Of a stretch of 64,000 nucleotides of DNA, positions 1 to 9,058 are shown piece after piece (position 1 is the stretch's first letter; the number at the start of each line of letters is the position of its first letter). The position numbers and the translations under genes are program-made. Source of the DNA: Verrucomicrobiaceae bacterium (lineage in GTDB: Bacteria > Verrucomicrobiota > Verrucomicrobiia > Verrucomicrobiales > Verrucomicrobiaceae). The notes beneath the pieces were generated by a model that saw only the letters and a program-made list of their open reading frames with translations, was not told the DNA's origin and searched no databases. Location: the NCBI GenBank assembly GCA_016713035.1, contig JADJPW010000006.1, forward strand, positions 186,001 through 250,000, given 5' to 3'.

Positions 1-706
1 TTTGCCACTCGACGTCGCCCATCCCTGCGGGGCGGCCACTGGCTGGCGGCATCGGTTTGACCGGGCCTGCATAATAGGTGGCGAGGATGCCGGTGATGTC
101 ACCGATCTGGCCATCATGGAGGCGCTTGTAAGCCTCGATACGGCTGGTGGCGTAGCGCCAGCAGAAGCCCGCGACGAGATTGAGCTTCTTTTGCTTGGCC
201 TTTTCGACTGCGGCTTGGGCCACGCGGTAGCCGGCGGCATCGACGGCCATGGGTTTTTCACAAAAGATGTGTTTACCGGCCTCGACAGCCGCCGCGAGGT
301 GCATGGGGCGGAATCCCGGTGGGCTAGCGAGGAGGACGACATCCACACCGCTGGCGAGGAGCTTCTGGTAGGCGTCGATCCCGGTGAATTTCTTGTCCGG
401 CTGCACATCGACGCGGTCGGGGAACTGCTGGGAGAGGCTTTTGATGCTGTTTTCGATCTGAGTGTCGAAGGCATCCGCCATGGCGACGAGTTTGCCATTG
501 TACTCGGCTTTCAAGGCCTGGGCAGCCGCTCCAGTGCCGCGCCCGCCGCAGCCGATGAGGCCGATGCGCAGCGTCTCCATCGAATCCGCCTTTTGCTGGG
601 CTTTGAGCGTGCCCGCGGCAGTGAGGATCACTGGTGCAGCGAGGGCTCCGCTGCTGGTGTGGATAAAATGACGACGGGTAGGCTGAGGAGGAGTGATGTC
701 AGGCAT
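1..706 (-). CDS. Gfo/Idh/MocA family oxidoreductase, Tat-exported (3' end outside window)
   Basis: Reading the minus strand from ATG at 706 gives an open frame to the window edge. The N-terminus has an RRHF twin-arginine-type motif and an Ala-rich stretch, as in many exported Verrucomicrobia/Planctomycetes members of this family. A Rossmann NAD(P)-binding segment follows (IGLIGCGGRGTGA), then the family signature CEKPMAVDAAGY, in which the Lys is the usual catalytic residue, and a WRYATSRIEAY segment. These point to an NAD(P)-dependent sugar or inositol dehydrogenase-type enzyme; the substrate cannot be told. A 255-codon open frame on the other strand is its antisense shadow. Confidence 0.9.
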   Translation of the reverse strand, partial: MPDITPPQPTRRHFIHTSSGALAAPVILTAAGTLKAQQKADSMETLRIGLIGCGGRGTGAAAQALKAEYNGKLVAMADAFDTQIENSIKSLSQQFPDRVDVQPDKKFTGIDAYQKLLASGVDVVLLASPPGFRPMHLAAAVEAGKHIFCEKPMAVDAAGYRVAQAAVEKAKQKKLNLVAGFCWRYATSRIEAYKRLHDGQIGDITGILATYYAGPVKPMPPASGRPAGMGDVEWQ

Positions 707-792
707 GTTGAGACGAGGGGGCTGGGAGAAGTTCGGCCCTCGGCACAGCTTCCTTTCATCGAGAGCTGATTCTTTGGCGAAGAAGGCCAAGA

Positions 793-1227
793 TCAGAGCA
801 GCGCACGGTCCGCAGCAGAGAGTGTCTGAGTGGCGGCATCGCCCAGTTCGTCCTCGGTGGGGTTTAAAACGGCTTCGATGAGTAGCTGGGTGACCTCCAG
901 AAAGGTCGTCGCCGCACTGCGGATGAAGTCCACCTCTGCTGCATGCGTGTGGAGCACCAGCAGGGAGGTATCCCCACTGAAGAGGGCTAGGGCAAAGACA
1001 CCTTCATAAGCGAACCAGAAGCTCTCAATGCCGCGATCACCACCACTGGCGAAATGCCCGCGTGCATCGAGCAACGTCTGGAGGGCACGCTCGGCACGAA
1101 AATCCTCATATGGCAGCAGATTGAGCAATGTTTGCCTGCGCCAACCGAGGAGGAGGCCGTTTACATGACCAGCATGCTTGAGGCGCTCCATAGCGGAGCG
1201 GAGGGATGGAGTGATGACGGCGGCCAT
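793..1227 (-). CDS. conserved hypothetical protein, possibly roadblock/LC7-like
   Basis: 144 aa from ATG at 1227. I do not recognise the family with certainty. It has no signal peptide or membrane segment. The middle alternates hydrophobic strands and helices (GVFALALFSGDTSLLVLHTH, then an acidic C-terminal helix), which resembles small roadblock/LC7 regulatory folds; this is a weak inference. It is followed upstream on the same strand, after a 66-bp gap, by another small protein of similar style, so the two may be a pair that works together. Confidence 0.6.
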   Translation of the reverse strand: MAAVITPSLRSAMERLKHAGHVNGLLLGWRRQTLLNLLPYEDFRAERALQTLLDARGHFASGGDRGIESFWFAYEGVFALALFSGDTSLLVLHTHAAEVDFIRSAATTFLEVTQLLIEAVLNPTEDELGDAATQTLSAADRALL

Positions 1228-1293
1228 GTGGAAGAAGGGAAGTGTGAGGTCTTAAAAAGGAAGGAAATGCAGGGTAGGGCAGCTCAGACGCAC

Positions 1294-1605
1294 TCAAGGC
1301 GCGGCTTCATTGACCCGTGTGAGGAGCTCGTAGAGGGGTCTTTTTTCACCGATCAGTGCCCCAGCTCCAGGATCGAGCGATCCGGTCCCCCCATCAAAGT
1401 AGGCGAAGTTCATGGTGAAATCCTGCTCCTGAAGGGTGCCCATCCAGGGCTCTCCAAGGCCGAGCGAGTCGCCCAACTTTGCCCCAAAGTGCTTTAGCCC
1501 CTGAAAATCTGCCGCAAAGGCATCCACCAGCCCCTGGGCGGCGGAGCTGGAAACAAGACCATCACGCAAGGTGAATAAGGCGAGTGATTGAGTGGGGCTT
1601 TCCAT
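1294..1605 (-). CDS. small hypothetical protein paired with the 793-1227 gene
   Basis: 103 aa from ATG at 1605. A longer frame reaches 1791, but its extra N-terminus is Arg/Cys-rich and lies in AT-rich DNA that looks intergenic, so the internal Met (MESPTQSLALF) is preferred. The body reads as a compact cytoplasmic protein with a Gly/Asp-rich turn (YFDGGTGSLDPGAGALIGEK). No family recognised. It sits directly upstream of the 144-aa gene on the same strand, so a two-gene operon is likely. Confidence 0.55.
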   Translation of the reverse strand: MESPTQSLALFTLRDGLVSSSAAQGLVDAFAADFQGLKHFGAKLGDSLGLGEPWMGTLQEQDFTMNFAYFDGGTGSLDPGAGALIGEKRPLYELLTRVNEAAP

Positions 1606-2674
1606 AAGGGTGGGGGGATTGAGAGTGTCTTGGATGGTCGCGGGCTTTGTTCGTCTCAAAAATCGTCTCGAATGGCAACACAAATTCCGACCAAGGCCGA
1701 AAAACTGTTGTTTGTACTCGCGGCGTGCATGGGGAATGCTTTTTCGCAATGTCTCCCTTTGTAAAATGCGGGTTCTTAACAACTTGTTCACAGTTCAGTT
1801 GAGACTTCTCATTTTTGATTTGCAGTGCCTGAGTTCGGAAGCTGAAGCGTTGTTGGTGCGTTTGAATCACCTCACGTATTTTGATGGGGTAAAATGCGTG
1901 GAACCTCGAAAAATAGACCGAGGAACGATGCTTGTGTTACAAAATTGTCGCGTCTTTGGCAACCTAGATATATCGGCTTCAATTGGTATAAATAATAATA
2001 TAACGATGAAATTGAAACAGCTTAAAACAAGCAATAATACAAATATAAACACGTTATGACGTAGTTCGTATTTCAACCGATTCCTTATCGGTAATGGAAA
2101 CGCTCATGGCGAAATGATTGAGTTACAAAAGCACCCAAGTGGAGAAGTTGGTTGGCACCAACATGGATGAATCACGCTTGAAGCGTTACATTTTATGGTC
2201 TGTTGCCTACTGTTTCGTTCTTGAGTCGCAATATGGGAGCTGGTTTCGGTTTCTTGTGAAAAAACCATGGGTTTTCCGTGATTTGTTCACAATGCCCTCA
2301 TGGCACTACAGTACAGGTGGAGGCTGTGTTAGCCTGTGGGGCATAGCGAGGCCCCTCCTCTTCGAAATTAGCCGTTTCCCATGCCGCCCCTACAATCCTG
2401 ACCTCGTCACCATGCTGGAGGCCGATGGCGAACTTGCCTTTGATTCTTACTGCTTTCCCCTCCTTGGAATCGCAGCCAGTAAATGCCGTAAAATCAACGG
2501 CGTCGCTTGCTGCGAAGATCCCGGACGATGCCCAGCGCCAAGGTTTGCGCCCTGGCGCACCCTCATCAAGCCTCAAAAGGCCCTGGAAATCGCAAATCGG
2601 CATGAAAGCCATTTCCCAAAATGCGACGACGAGGAGAGCCTCCTCGGTCAACTTTGGCGGCTGCGGTGTCGAAT
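1606..2674. other. 1.07-kb gap with no confident gene
   Basis: The left half (about 1620-2110) is AT-rich with poly-A/T runs and looks like intergenic DNA or a promoter zone for the minus-strand pair. The right half has competing weak frames: a plus frame 2118-2678 (186 codons, Cys/Trp/Arg-rich, no recognisable domain) and a minus frame 2298-2651 (117 codons, KFAIGLQHGDEVRIVGAAW). They overlap on opposite strands, neither has a convincing start, and neither resembles a family I know. One may be a decayed or orphan gene. Confidence 0.4.
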
Positions 2675-4336
2675 TTAGGTGTACTTGAGCACTTCTTCGA
2701 CGGTGGTCTCGCCATCGTAGATGCTGCGGAGGCCGTCATCGCGGAGGGAGACCATGCCGAGCTCGATGGCTTTTTGACGCAAAACGAGCGTTGGGGCACG
2801 GCTGGTGATCAGGTCGCGGAGCGGGTCTGTGATGTCGAGTAGTTCGTAGATGCCTTTGCGGCCTTTGTAGCCGCTGCCACCGCAGGTGGAGCAGCCTGAG
2901 CCGGTGAAGAAATTCCGGCCGCCGATGTCATCCCGCGTGAGTCCGAGCTGTGTGAGGATGTGTAAGCTGGGTTCATACTCGGCTTTGCAGCTTTTGCAGA
3001 TGGTACGCAGGAGGCGCTGGGCGAGCACGCCTTCCAGCGTGGCCGAGACGAGGAAGGGCTCTACACCCATGTCCACGAGACGGGTGACGGCACCTGCGGA
3101 GTCATTCGTGTGCAGGGTGCTGAGGACCAAGTGGCCAGTGAGGGAGGCCTGGATGGCGATCTGTGCAGTTTCGAGGTCGCGCATCTCGCCGACCATGATG
3201 CGGTCAGGGTCTTGACGGAGGAAAGCACGTAGCGCTTTGGCGAAGGTGAGACCGACCGCCTCATTAATCGGCACTTGCATGATGCCATCCATTTCATACT
3301 CCACAGGGTCTTCTGCGGTGATGAGTTTGGCGTCGATCGTATTGATGCGGCGCAGGGCGGCATAAAGTGTGGTTGTTTTGCCTGCACCGGTGGGGCCGGT
3401 GACGATGAAGATGCCGTTGGGCTTTTGGATCGTCTCGACGATGTAATCGAAGAGTGGTTTGTTCATTCCCAGGCTCTCTAGGTCAAGATTGACGGAGGAG
3501 CGGTCCAGCACGCGTAACACCACAGACTCTCCATGCTGGGTGGGGAGGGAGTTCACACGCATATCGACGGCTTTGCCATTGACGGTGGTCATGATGCGTC
3601 CGTCCTGGGGGATACGGCGCTCCGCGATGTTCATGTTGGCCATGACTTTGACGCGGGAGATGACGGAGGTGGCCAAATGGACCGGGGGCGGGGCCATTTC
3701 ATAAAGGGTGCCGTCCACGCGGTAGCGGATTTTGAATTCACGCTCGAAGGGCTCGAAGTGAATGTCTGAGGCACGCTCCTTGATGGCCTGCTGCATCACG
3801 AGATCGACGAATTTGACGATGGGGGCGGAGTTTGCCTCCTGCTCGGCGCTTTGGGCAGCGCCAGCTTTGCCTAGCTGGCCGAAGATTTCTTCGATGCTGG
3901 GGGCTCCGGTGCCGTAGTGCTTATCAATGAGTGCCTGGACCTGGGAACGGCGTGCGACGACTGGAACGATGCTTTTCCCGAGGCTGAAACGCAAATCTTC
4001 GGCAAGCTGGGGATTCAGCGGATCGGTGAATGCGACGTGGAGGCCCTGTCCATCGAGCGTGATGGGGAAGCAGCCGTAGAGGCGTGCCATGCCATTGGGG
4101 ATGAGATTCACGACGGAAGGCGCGGGCTCAAAGGTGGCGAGGTCAAAGTGCTCGGCACCGAGTTCCTCCGCCACATGCTGCCAGAATTCATCTTCGTTGG
4201 TGTAGATGCCGTATTCGAGCAGGGTCTGGAGGATGTCTTTGCCATCCTGGACGCAGTCGCGTGTGAGGTCGTCCGCCACGCCCGCGTCGATGACGCCGCG
4301 GTTCTGGAGCATGTCGATGACGTTATTTACTGTCAT
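2675..4336 (-). CDS. pilB: PilB/GspE-family secretion/pilus assembly ATPase
   Basis: 553 aa, normal length for PilB/GspE, the hexameric ATPase that drives type IV pilus extension or type II secretion at the inner membrane. An N-terminal MshEN-like domain (about residues 1-150) precedes the core ATPase: Walker A GPTGAGKT at about 314-321, an Asp box (TAEDPVEYEM) near 343, Walker B-like IMVGEMRD near 385, a His box (STLHTNDSAGAV), and two CxxC pairs (CKSC near 448, CSTC near 481) forming the zinc knuckle. It lies 57 bp downstream of a second ATPase of the same family on the same strand. No pilin, PilC or PilT is in the window, so pilus versus secretion role is inferred. Confidence 0.93.
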   Translation of the reverse strand: MTVNNVIDMLQNRGVIDAGVADDLTRDCVQDGKDILQTLLEYGIYTNEDEFWQHVAEELGAEHFDLATFEPAPSVVNLIPNGMARLYGCFPITLDGQGLHVAFTDPLNPQLAEDLRFSLGKSIVPVVARRSQVQALIDKHYGTGAPSIEEIFGQLGKAGAAQSAEQEANSAPIVKFVDLVMQQAIKERASDIHFEPFEREFKIRYRVDGTLYEMAPPPVHLATSVISRVKVMANMNIAERRIPQDGRIMTTVNGKAVDMRVNSLPTQHGESVVLRVLDRSSVNLDLESLGMNKPLFDYIVETIQKPNGIFIVTGPTGAGKTTTLYAALRRINTIDAKLITAEDPVEYEMDGIMQVPINEAVGLTFAKALRAFLRQDPDRIMVGEMRDLETAQIAIQASLTGHLVLSTLHTNDSAGAVTRLVDMGVEPFLVSATLEGVLAQRLLRTICKSCKAEYEPSLHILTQLGLTRDDIGGRNFFTGSGCSTCGGSGYKGRKGIYELLDITDPLRDLITSRAPTLVLRQKAIELGMVSLRDDGLRSIYDGETTVEEVLKYT

Positions 4337-4393
4337 GGTCGTGAGAGGGGGAAAAGGGTTCTAAAAGGCGAAAGGAGCGGTTAGGGCAGGGGA

Positions 4394-6049
4394 TCAATGG
4401 GAGTCGGACATGGTGGCCTCGATGACTTCATCGGCGGTGGTCATGCCTGCGAGCACTTTGCGGATGCCATCCTCGCGTAGGGTGCGCATGCCGAGTTCGC
4501 GGGCACGCTTGCGTAGTTGGGGAGTGGTGAGCTGCTGATTGATCATGCTGCGCACTTCATCGTCGATTTTGAAGATCTCCACGAGGCTGAGACGACCGCG
4601 GTAGCCGAGGCTGCGGCACTTGTTACAGCCATTCGGGCCGTAGATCGATGCGTCGGCGATCTGGGATGCTTCGAGTCCGAGGGCACGGAGATCGTGGTCA
4701 CTGAGGCTGGTGGGCGTTTTGCACTCCCCGCAGAGCTTTCGCACGAGGCGCTGGGCCTCGATGGCACGCACGGCGGAGGCGATGAGGAAGGGCTTTACGC
4801 CGATGTCTGCCATACGGGCGACGGCGCTGGGGGCGTCATTCGTATGGAGTGTACTAAAGACCAAGTGACCAGTGAGTGATGCCTGGATGGCGATCGAGGC
4901 GGTCTCCAGGTCGCGAATTTCCCCGAGCATGATGATATTCGGTGCCTGACGGAGCATGGCGCGGAGTGCTGCGGCGAAAGTCATGCCCACATCTTCCTTT
5001 ACCATGACCTGATTGATGCCGGCGAGCTCGTACTCGACAGGATCTTCAACCGTGATGATCTTTTTGTCGGGGCGGTTGATGAAGTTTAGGCAGGCGTAGA
5101 GCGTGGTGGTTTTACCTGAGCCTGTGGGGCCCGTGACGAGGATGATGCCGTCTGGTAGGGTGATGAGCTGCTCGAAGGTGGCCTGATCGTCGCTGAGGAA
5201 GCCGAGATCGACCAGTCCTAGGCGCAGGCTGCTCTTGTCGAGCACACGCATGACGACAGACTCGCCGTTGCTCGTCGGGATGATCGAGACGCGCATGTCG
5301 ATCTCCTTGTCGTTGAAGGCCATCTGAATGCGTCCGTCCTGTGGAACGCGTTTTTCATCCAGTTGCATGCTGCCGGTCAAAATTTTCACGCGACCGATCA
5401 TGGCTGCGAGTAGGCGTTTCGGATGGTGCTCCACATCGACAAGCACGCCGTCGATGCGGTAGCGCACGCGGATGTCTTTTTCGAGCGGCTCAATGTGGAT
5501 GTCGCTAGCTTTCGATTTAAAGGCCTCCATGAGCAGATTCGTCACCAGCCTGATGACGGGAGCATCGTCATCACCGCTGCCGCCGGAGTTCTTGATCGTC
5601 GCAGTGCCCATGACGGCCTCATTGCCGTAAATATTGGCCTGGAGGGTCTTGATGAGCGCAGGGGTGGAGCAATAAAACTCAATTTCTGGCTGCAACACAT
5701 GGGGCAGCGCATCCAGCGTCTCGAAGTCGTATGGATCGCTCACGACGATCTGGAGAGCGGTTCCATTGGTGCCAAGCGGGGCCACTTTGTAGCGCATAGC
5801 CGTCTCTAGCGGTACGAGTGCCTTCAGTGTGGGATGCGGCTCGTAGCCATGTAGATCGACATACTCCATGCCGGAGTTCACCGCGACGTTTTGCGCTACC
5901 TGTTCGTCGGAGACGACACCCGTCTTGATCAGCGTCTCGATGACGCTTTCACCGGGTTTTTTGGTCGCTGCGACTCCTTGGACGTCGCGTTCGGTCAGCA
6001 GGCCTGCTTCTTGGAGCAGTTCGAGGACGTAATTTTCATTTTGGTACAT
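4394..6049 (-). CDS. second PilB/GspE-family ATPase
   Basis: 551 aa from ATG at 6049. The domain order matches its neighbour: MshEN-like N-terminus (ending QANIYGNEAVMG), bipartite ATPase with Walker A GPTGSGKT, Asp box (TVEDPVEYEL), Walker B region (IIMLGEIRDLETA), His box (STLHTNDAPSAV) and two CxxC pairs (CGEC, CNKC). Both genes are full length with intact catalytic motifs, so this is a paralogous tandem rather than a split gene. The pair was probably kept for different machines or for different activity states of one machine; nothing local separates these options. Confidence 0.92.
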   Translation of the reverse strand: MYQNENYVLELLQEAGLLTERDVQGVAATKKPGESVIETLIKTGVVSDEQVAQNVAVNSGMEYVDLHGYEPHPTLKALVPLETAMRYKVAPLGTNGTALQIVVSDPYDFETLDALPHVLQPEIEFYCSTPALIKTLQANIYGNEAVMGTATIKNSGGSGDDDAPVIRLVTNLLMEAFKSKASDIHIEPLEKDIRVRYRIDGVLVDVEHHPKRLLAAMIGRVKILTGSMQLDEKRVPQDGRIQMAFNDKEIDMRVSIIPTSNGESVVMRVLDKSSLRLGLVDLGFLSDDQATFEQLITLPDGIILVTGPTGSGKTTTLYACLNFINRPDKKIITVEDPVEYELAGINQVMVKEDVGMTFAAALRAMLRQAPNIIMLGEIRDLETASIAIQASLTGHLVFSTLHTNDAPSAVARMADIGVKPFLIASAVRAIEAQRLVRKLCGECKTPTSLSDHDLRALGLEASQIADASIYGPNGCNKCRSLGYRGRLSLVEIFKIDDEVRSMINQQLTTPQLRKRARELGMRTLREDGIRKVLAGMTTADEVIEATMSDSH

Positions 6050-6179
6050 GAATCAGGAAGCGCAGGCGCGGAAAGGGTTCGGGAATCGGGGGGGATTATT
6101 TCGGAGAAATACGAGATTAAGACTTCCCAGCTCCAAGTGTCAATGCTTCCAACTCGCGTTCCTCGAAAAAAGCGCTCGG

Positions 6180-6668
6180 TCATGTCTGCCGCCACGCACC
6201 GATGAGCATGCCGAGTCCCCCGGCCACGAATAGCAGCGGGAACCAAATGGTGAAAAGTGCCGCACGCGTGCCTGGAATGAGCACCGATTGCTCTGCATCG
6301 AGTGGATTGACACGGCATAAGCTCGCAGCGCCCGGTGGGAACTACAGCTGAAGCGCCTGCACCACTTCGAGATGCGCTGTGGCGGCCTTTTCCACCATGT
6401 GAATGCGTGTTGAAACATGCGATGCTCCCGCGATCTCATAGCGATAACGTATTTCAGCCCGATGCACTGGCGCTGAAGATGGTGTGAGTTTTTCTGTCAC
6501 GATGCGAGAGGACTCGATGCGGCAGGCAATCTCCGGCCACGATCGGCTTGGCGCGGTCTTTTCATAGGATAGCCATAAGCGATACGCAAAAAAACTGCCC
6601 GCGATGATGAGCATAATACCCATCGTCGCGAGCCACCATCGACCTGCTTGTGTGACACTGCTGCGCAT
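6180..6668 (-). pseudogene. DUF3592-like membrane protein interrupted by an in-frame TAG
   Basis: From ATG at 6668 the frame encodes an N-terminal membrane helix (LATMGIMLIIAGSFFAYRLW) and the strand-rich DUF3592 core (EIRYRYEIAGASHVSTRI), then stops at TAG 6342-6344. The same frame continues without other stops to TGA at 6180 and encodes what the family normally has next: FPPGAASLCRVNPLDAEQSV, a proline/Asn-Pro segment, then a second hydrophobic helix. So only one codon breaks an otherwise intact ~162-aa protein, at a position where a Tyr (xxYPPG) is common. It could be a nonsense mutation, a sequence error, or readthrough. Confidence 0.7.
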
Positions 6669-6778
6669 CTTTTTTCAAGTAGCTACGTAGGCGCGGAATA
6701 GCGCGGGTGAGCGATTCTTTGACTACCAGCCACGCGTGCTCCATACAAGGATCATCAACATAAATAAAGCATCAAAGA

Positions 6779-8509
6779 ATGAATGAAAACGCACCACCCA
6801 TCCAGGTCCGACCTCCGCGCTGGCTCGTCAAGCCAGCAGCGGCGAGCGCATCTGATCTGGCCGCTGAGACGGGTCTCCCGCCACTCTTAGCGCATCTCCT
6901 CGCGCAGCGAGAAATCACGACCGCCGAACAGGCTCGTGATTTCCTCGTGCCAAAGCTCGCCACTCTCGGTGATCCACTTCTTCTGCCGGAGATGCCCCTG
7001 GCTGTCGCTCGCATGCTCGAGGCTGTGGATAAATCCCAGCGTGTCGTGCTTTACGGCGACTATGATGTCGATGGTGTCACATCCATGGCTCTGCTGCACC
7101 TCATGCTGAAGGCCTATGGGCTCGATACGAAGCTCTTTCTGCCCTCTCGTATGGAGGAAGGTTACGGCCTCAGCACAGACGGATTGGCCAAGTGCTTCGA
7201 GACCTACGGTCAGCCTGATCTGCTCATCGCTCTCGACTGCGGCACCACATCGCTGAACGAGACTGCATGGCTCGCCACTCAGGGCGTGGACTGCATCATC
7301 ATCGACCACCACGAGCTCTCACCCCAGGGGCGTCCTACCTGCCTCGCCCTCGTCAATCCAAAGCTCGGCACCGACTGGCATTACTTCTGCACCGCTGGAC
7401 TCGTCTTCAAAGTCGCACACGCACTCATGAAGACTCGGAACCTGCCCGACTTCGATTTGAAGGAAACGCTCGACCTCGTCGCTCTCGGCACGGTCGCTGA
7501 TCTCGTGCCCCTCGTGGCGGAGAATCGCCTCCTCGTCCGCCGCGGTCTGGAGGCCCTCGGGCAGACGCAGCGCCTCGGACTACGTGCTCTCAAACAAATC
7601 GCCGGAGTCGATGACCTGGTGCAGACACATCATGTCAGTTTCCGCCTCGGACCACGGCTGAATGCCGCTGGCAGGCTCGATACCGCTGCCACCGCCCTCG
7701 ATCTGCTGCTCGCGCAGCACCCAGACACGGCCATGGAGCTAGCCAATCTCCTCGAAGCTCACAACAAAGACCGTCAAGGCGTCGAGCAAACCGTTCACGC
7801 AGAGGCAGAAACCATGCTCAGGCAAATGGGCGATCTCTCTGACCTCTCCGCCATCGTCCTCGGTTCACGCACTTGGCATCCCGGTGTCATCGGTATCGTC
7901 GCCTCACGGATATCCAGGCTTTGCCATCGGCCGACCATTCTCGTCTCCTTTGATGAAAACGGCATCGGGAAGGGGAGCGGGCGCAGCATCCCCGGCTTCT
8001 CCCTCGTCGAGGCCATCGACATCTGCCGCGATCACCTTCTCGGCGGTGGAGGACACGCCATGGCCGCAGGTATCTCCGTGGAGGAAGCGAAGATCGACTC
8101 CTTCCGCACCGCCTTCAGTGATGCCGCCCGTGCGGCACTCAATGAGGAGGCACTCACACCACTGCTAGAGCTCGATGCCGAGGTCAGTCTGCAAGATCTC
8201 ACGCTCAATTTCCTCGAAAGCTACAAGCTCATGGAGCCCTTTGGCCAAAAGAACCCAGAGCCACTCTTCCTCTGCCGTGGAGTGCGTCCCAAGCTCCCCG
8301 GCCGCAGCATCAAAGGCAAGCACATGCGCCTCATGCTCACCCAAGATGGCGCTGGCATGGACAGCGTCTGGTTCAATGCCCCTGTCGGCAATCTCCCACC
8401 GGCACCCTGGGACATCGTCATGCGCCTCCAGCGCAGCTTCTTCCGTGGTCAGGAGCAATGGCAAATCACCATCGAATCCGTCCGCAGTAGCAGCAGCGAT
8501 GTCGTGTGA
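6779..8509 (+). CDS. recJ: single-stranded-DNA-specific exonuclease RecJ
   Basis: 576 aa, typical RecJ length. RecJ is the 5'-3' ssDNA exonuclease of RecF recombination, mismatch and base-excision repair. Motif I GDYDVDGV (residues 93-100) and the DHH motif IIDHHE (174-179) mark the Mn-binding phosphoesterase domain. DALDCGTTS-like motif II (ALDCGTTS, 151-158) lies between them. The DHHA1 domain has GKGSGRSIPGFSL and GGGGHAMAAG. The C-terminal OB-fold segment follows. ATG at 6779 is the first codon after an AT-rich gap and starts the frame. The gene is divergent from the upstream minus-strand gene. Confidence 0.96.
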   Translation: MNENAPPIQVRPPRWLVKPAAASASDLAAETGLPPLLAHLLAQREITTAEQARDFLVPKLATLGDPLLLPEMPLAVARMLEAVDKSQRVVLYGDYDVDGVTSMALLHLMLKAYGLDTKLFLPSRMEEGYGLSTDGLAKCFETYGQPDLLIALDCGTTSLNETAWLATQGVDCIIIDHHELSPQGRPTCLALVNPKLGTDWHYFCTAGLVFKVAHALMKTRNLPDFDLKETLDLVALGTVADLVPLVAENRLLVRRGLEALGQTQRLGLRALKQIAGVDDLVQTHHVSFRLGPRLNAAGRLDTAATALDLLLAQHPDTAMELANLLEAHNKDRQGVEQTVHAEAETMLRQMGDLSDLSAIVLGSRTWHPGVIGIVASRISRLCHRPTILVSFDENGIGKGSGRSIPGFSLVEAIDICRDHLLGGGGHAMAAGISVEEAKIDSFRTAFSDAARAALNEEALTPLLELDAEVSLQDLTLNFLESYKLMEPFGQKNPEPLFLCRGVRPKLPGRSIKGKHMRLMLTQDGAGMDSVWFNAPVGNLPPAPWDIVMRLQRSFFRGQEQWQITIESVRSSSSDVV

Positions 8510-8536
8510 TGTGATCGGATCTGGTCTCTGGCACAG

Positions 8537-8698
8537 CTACGCACGCATGGCATACAACCAGCCGATAAAGGCACCCTACAGAGCCCCACGCCACCAAGTC
8601 GAAGTGAGTGGGCATGCACCAGAGCTACATGGACCATTGTAACCCATCACGGAGCCCAATAAGGCTCCGATGGCGATGGGAATCGGGTAAGAAGCCAT
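8537..8698 (-). pseudogene. short DUF6132-like membrane protein with an in-frame TAG
   Basis: From ATG at 8698 the frame reads a Gly-rich membrane helix (AIGALLGSVMGYNGPC), a Cys motif of the form CSSGACPLTS that is typical of DUF6132-like proteins, then TWWRGAL and TAG at 8576-8578. After that codon the same frame continues with GAFIGWLYAMRA to a second TAG at 8537, giving exactly the second membrane helix the family should have. One nonsense codon therefore truncates a ~53-aa protein at residue 41. It is too short for ordinary ORF calling. It is followed by an adjacent rhodanese-associated-type membrane protein, which fits a sulfur/thiol context. Confidence 0.55.
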
Positions 8699-8731
8699 GC
8701 CGAAGGTGTTTCAGGTGACCGGCAAAGTGTC

Positions 8732-8962
8732 TCAGCAGCACTTCCCGCCACCGCAGCAGCCTCCACCACTGCCTTTATCGCCTTTGCTACAGGTGCTGAG
8801 GCCAAGCGGGGCATACAGCGGGCAGAAACGGATGAAAGCCGTGAGCAGCGGCACCGCACCGATGGCCCCGAGCCAGCTATGGTTGACGATGCCATAAGCG
8901 ATGAGGCCGAGACCGATGAGGATACGCAGTGCGCGGTCGATGCCGCCGATGTTGGGTTTCAT
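8732..8962 (-). CDS. small DUF2892 (YgaP-type) inner-membrane protein with Cys-rich tail
   Basis: 76 aa from ATG at 8962; a longer frame to 9133 runs into the palindrome array and is rejected. MKPNIGGIDRALRILIGLGL is the classical DUF2892 start, followed by two membrane helices and the conserved FCPLYAPLGLSTC segment. The C-terminus ends in a Gly/Cys run (GGGCCGGGKCC), which could bind metal or sulfur species. Members of this family are often fused or linked to rhodanese domains. It lies just upstream, on the same strand, of the interrupted DUF6132-like gene, so the two were probably one operon. Confidence 0.8.
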   Translation of the reverse strand: MKPNIGGIDRALRILIGLGLIAYGIVNHSWLGAIGAVPLLTAFIRFCPLYAPLGLSTCSKGDKGSGGGCCGGGKCC

Positions 8963-9058
8963 GTTCGAGTCAGGTTTTTGGATTGGTGTTCGGTGAACGA
9001 CGATTAAACAGCCGCAAGAGCCATATTCTGACTTTAGACTGACTACATATCTGCTGCG

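Noticed and set aside
2..769. 255-codon plus-strand frame at the left edge
   Set aside because: It is the antisense of the Gfo/Idh/MocA gene, whose minus frame has clear motifs (CEKP, Rossmann loop).
2118..2678. 186-codon plus-strand frame
   Set aside because: Cys/Trp/Arg-rich, no family, and it overlaps an equally weak minus-strand frame; kept only as a note.
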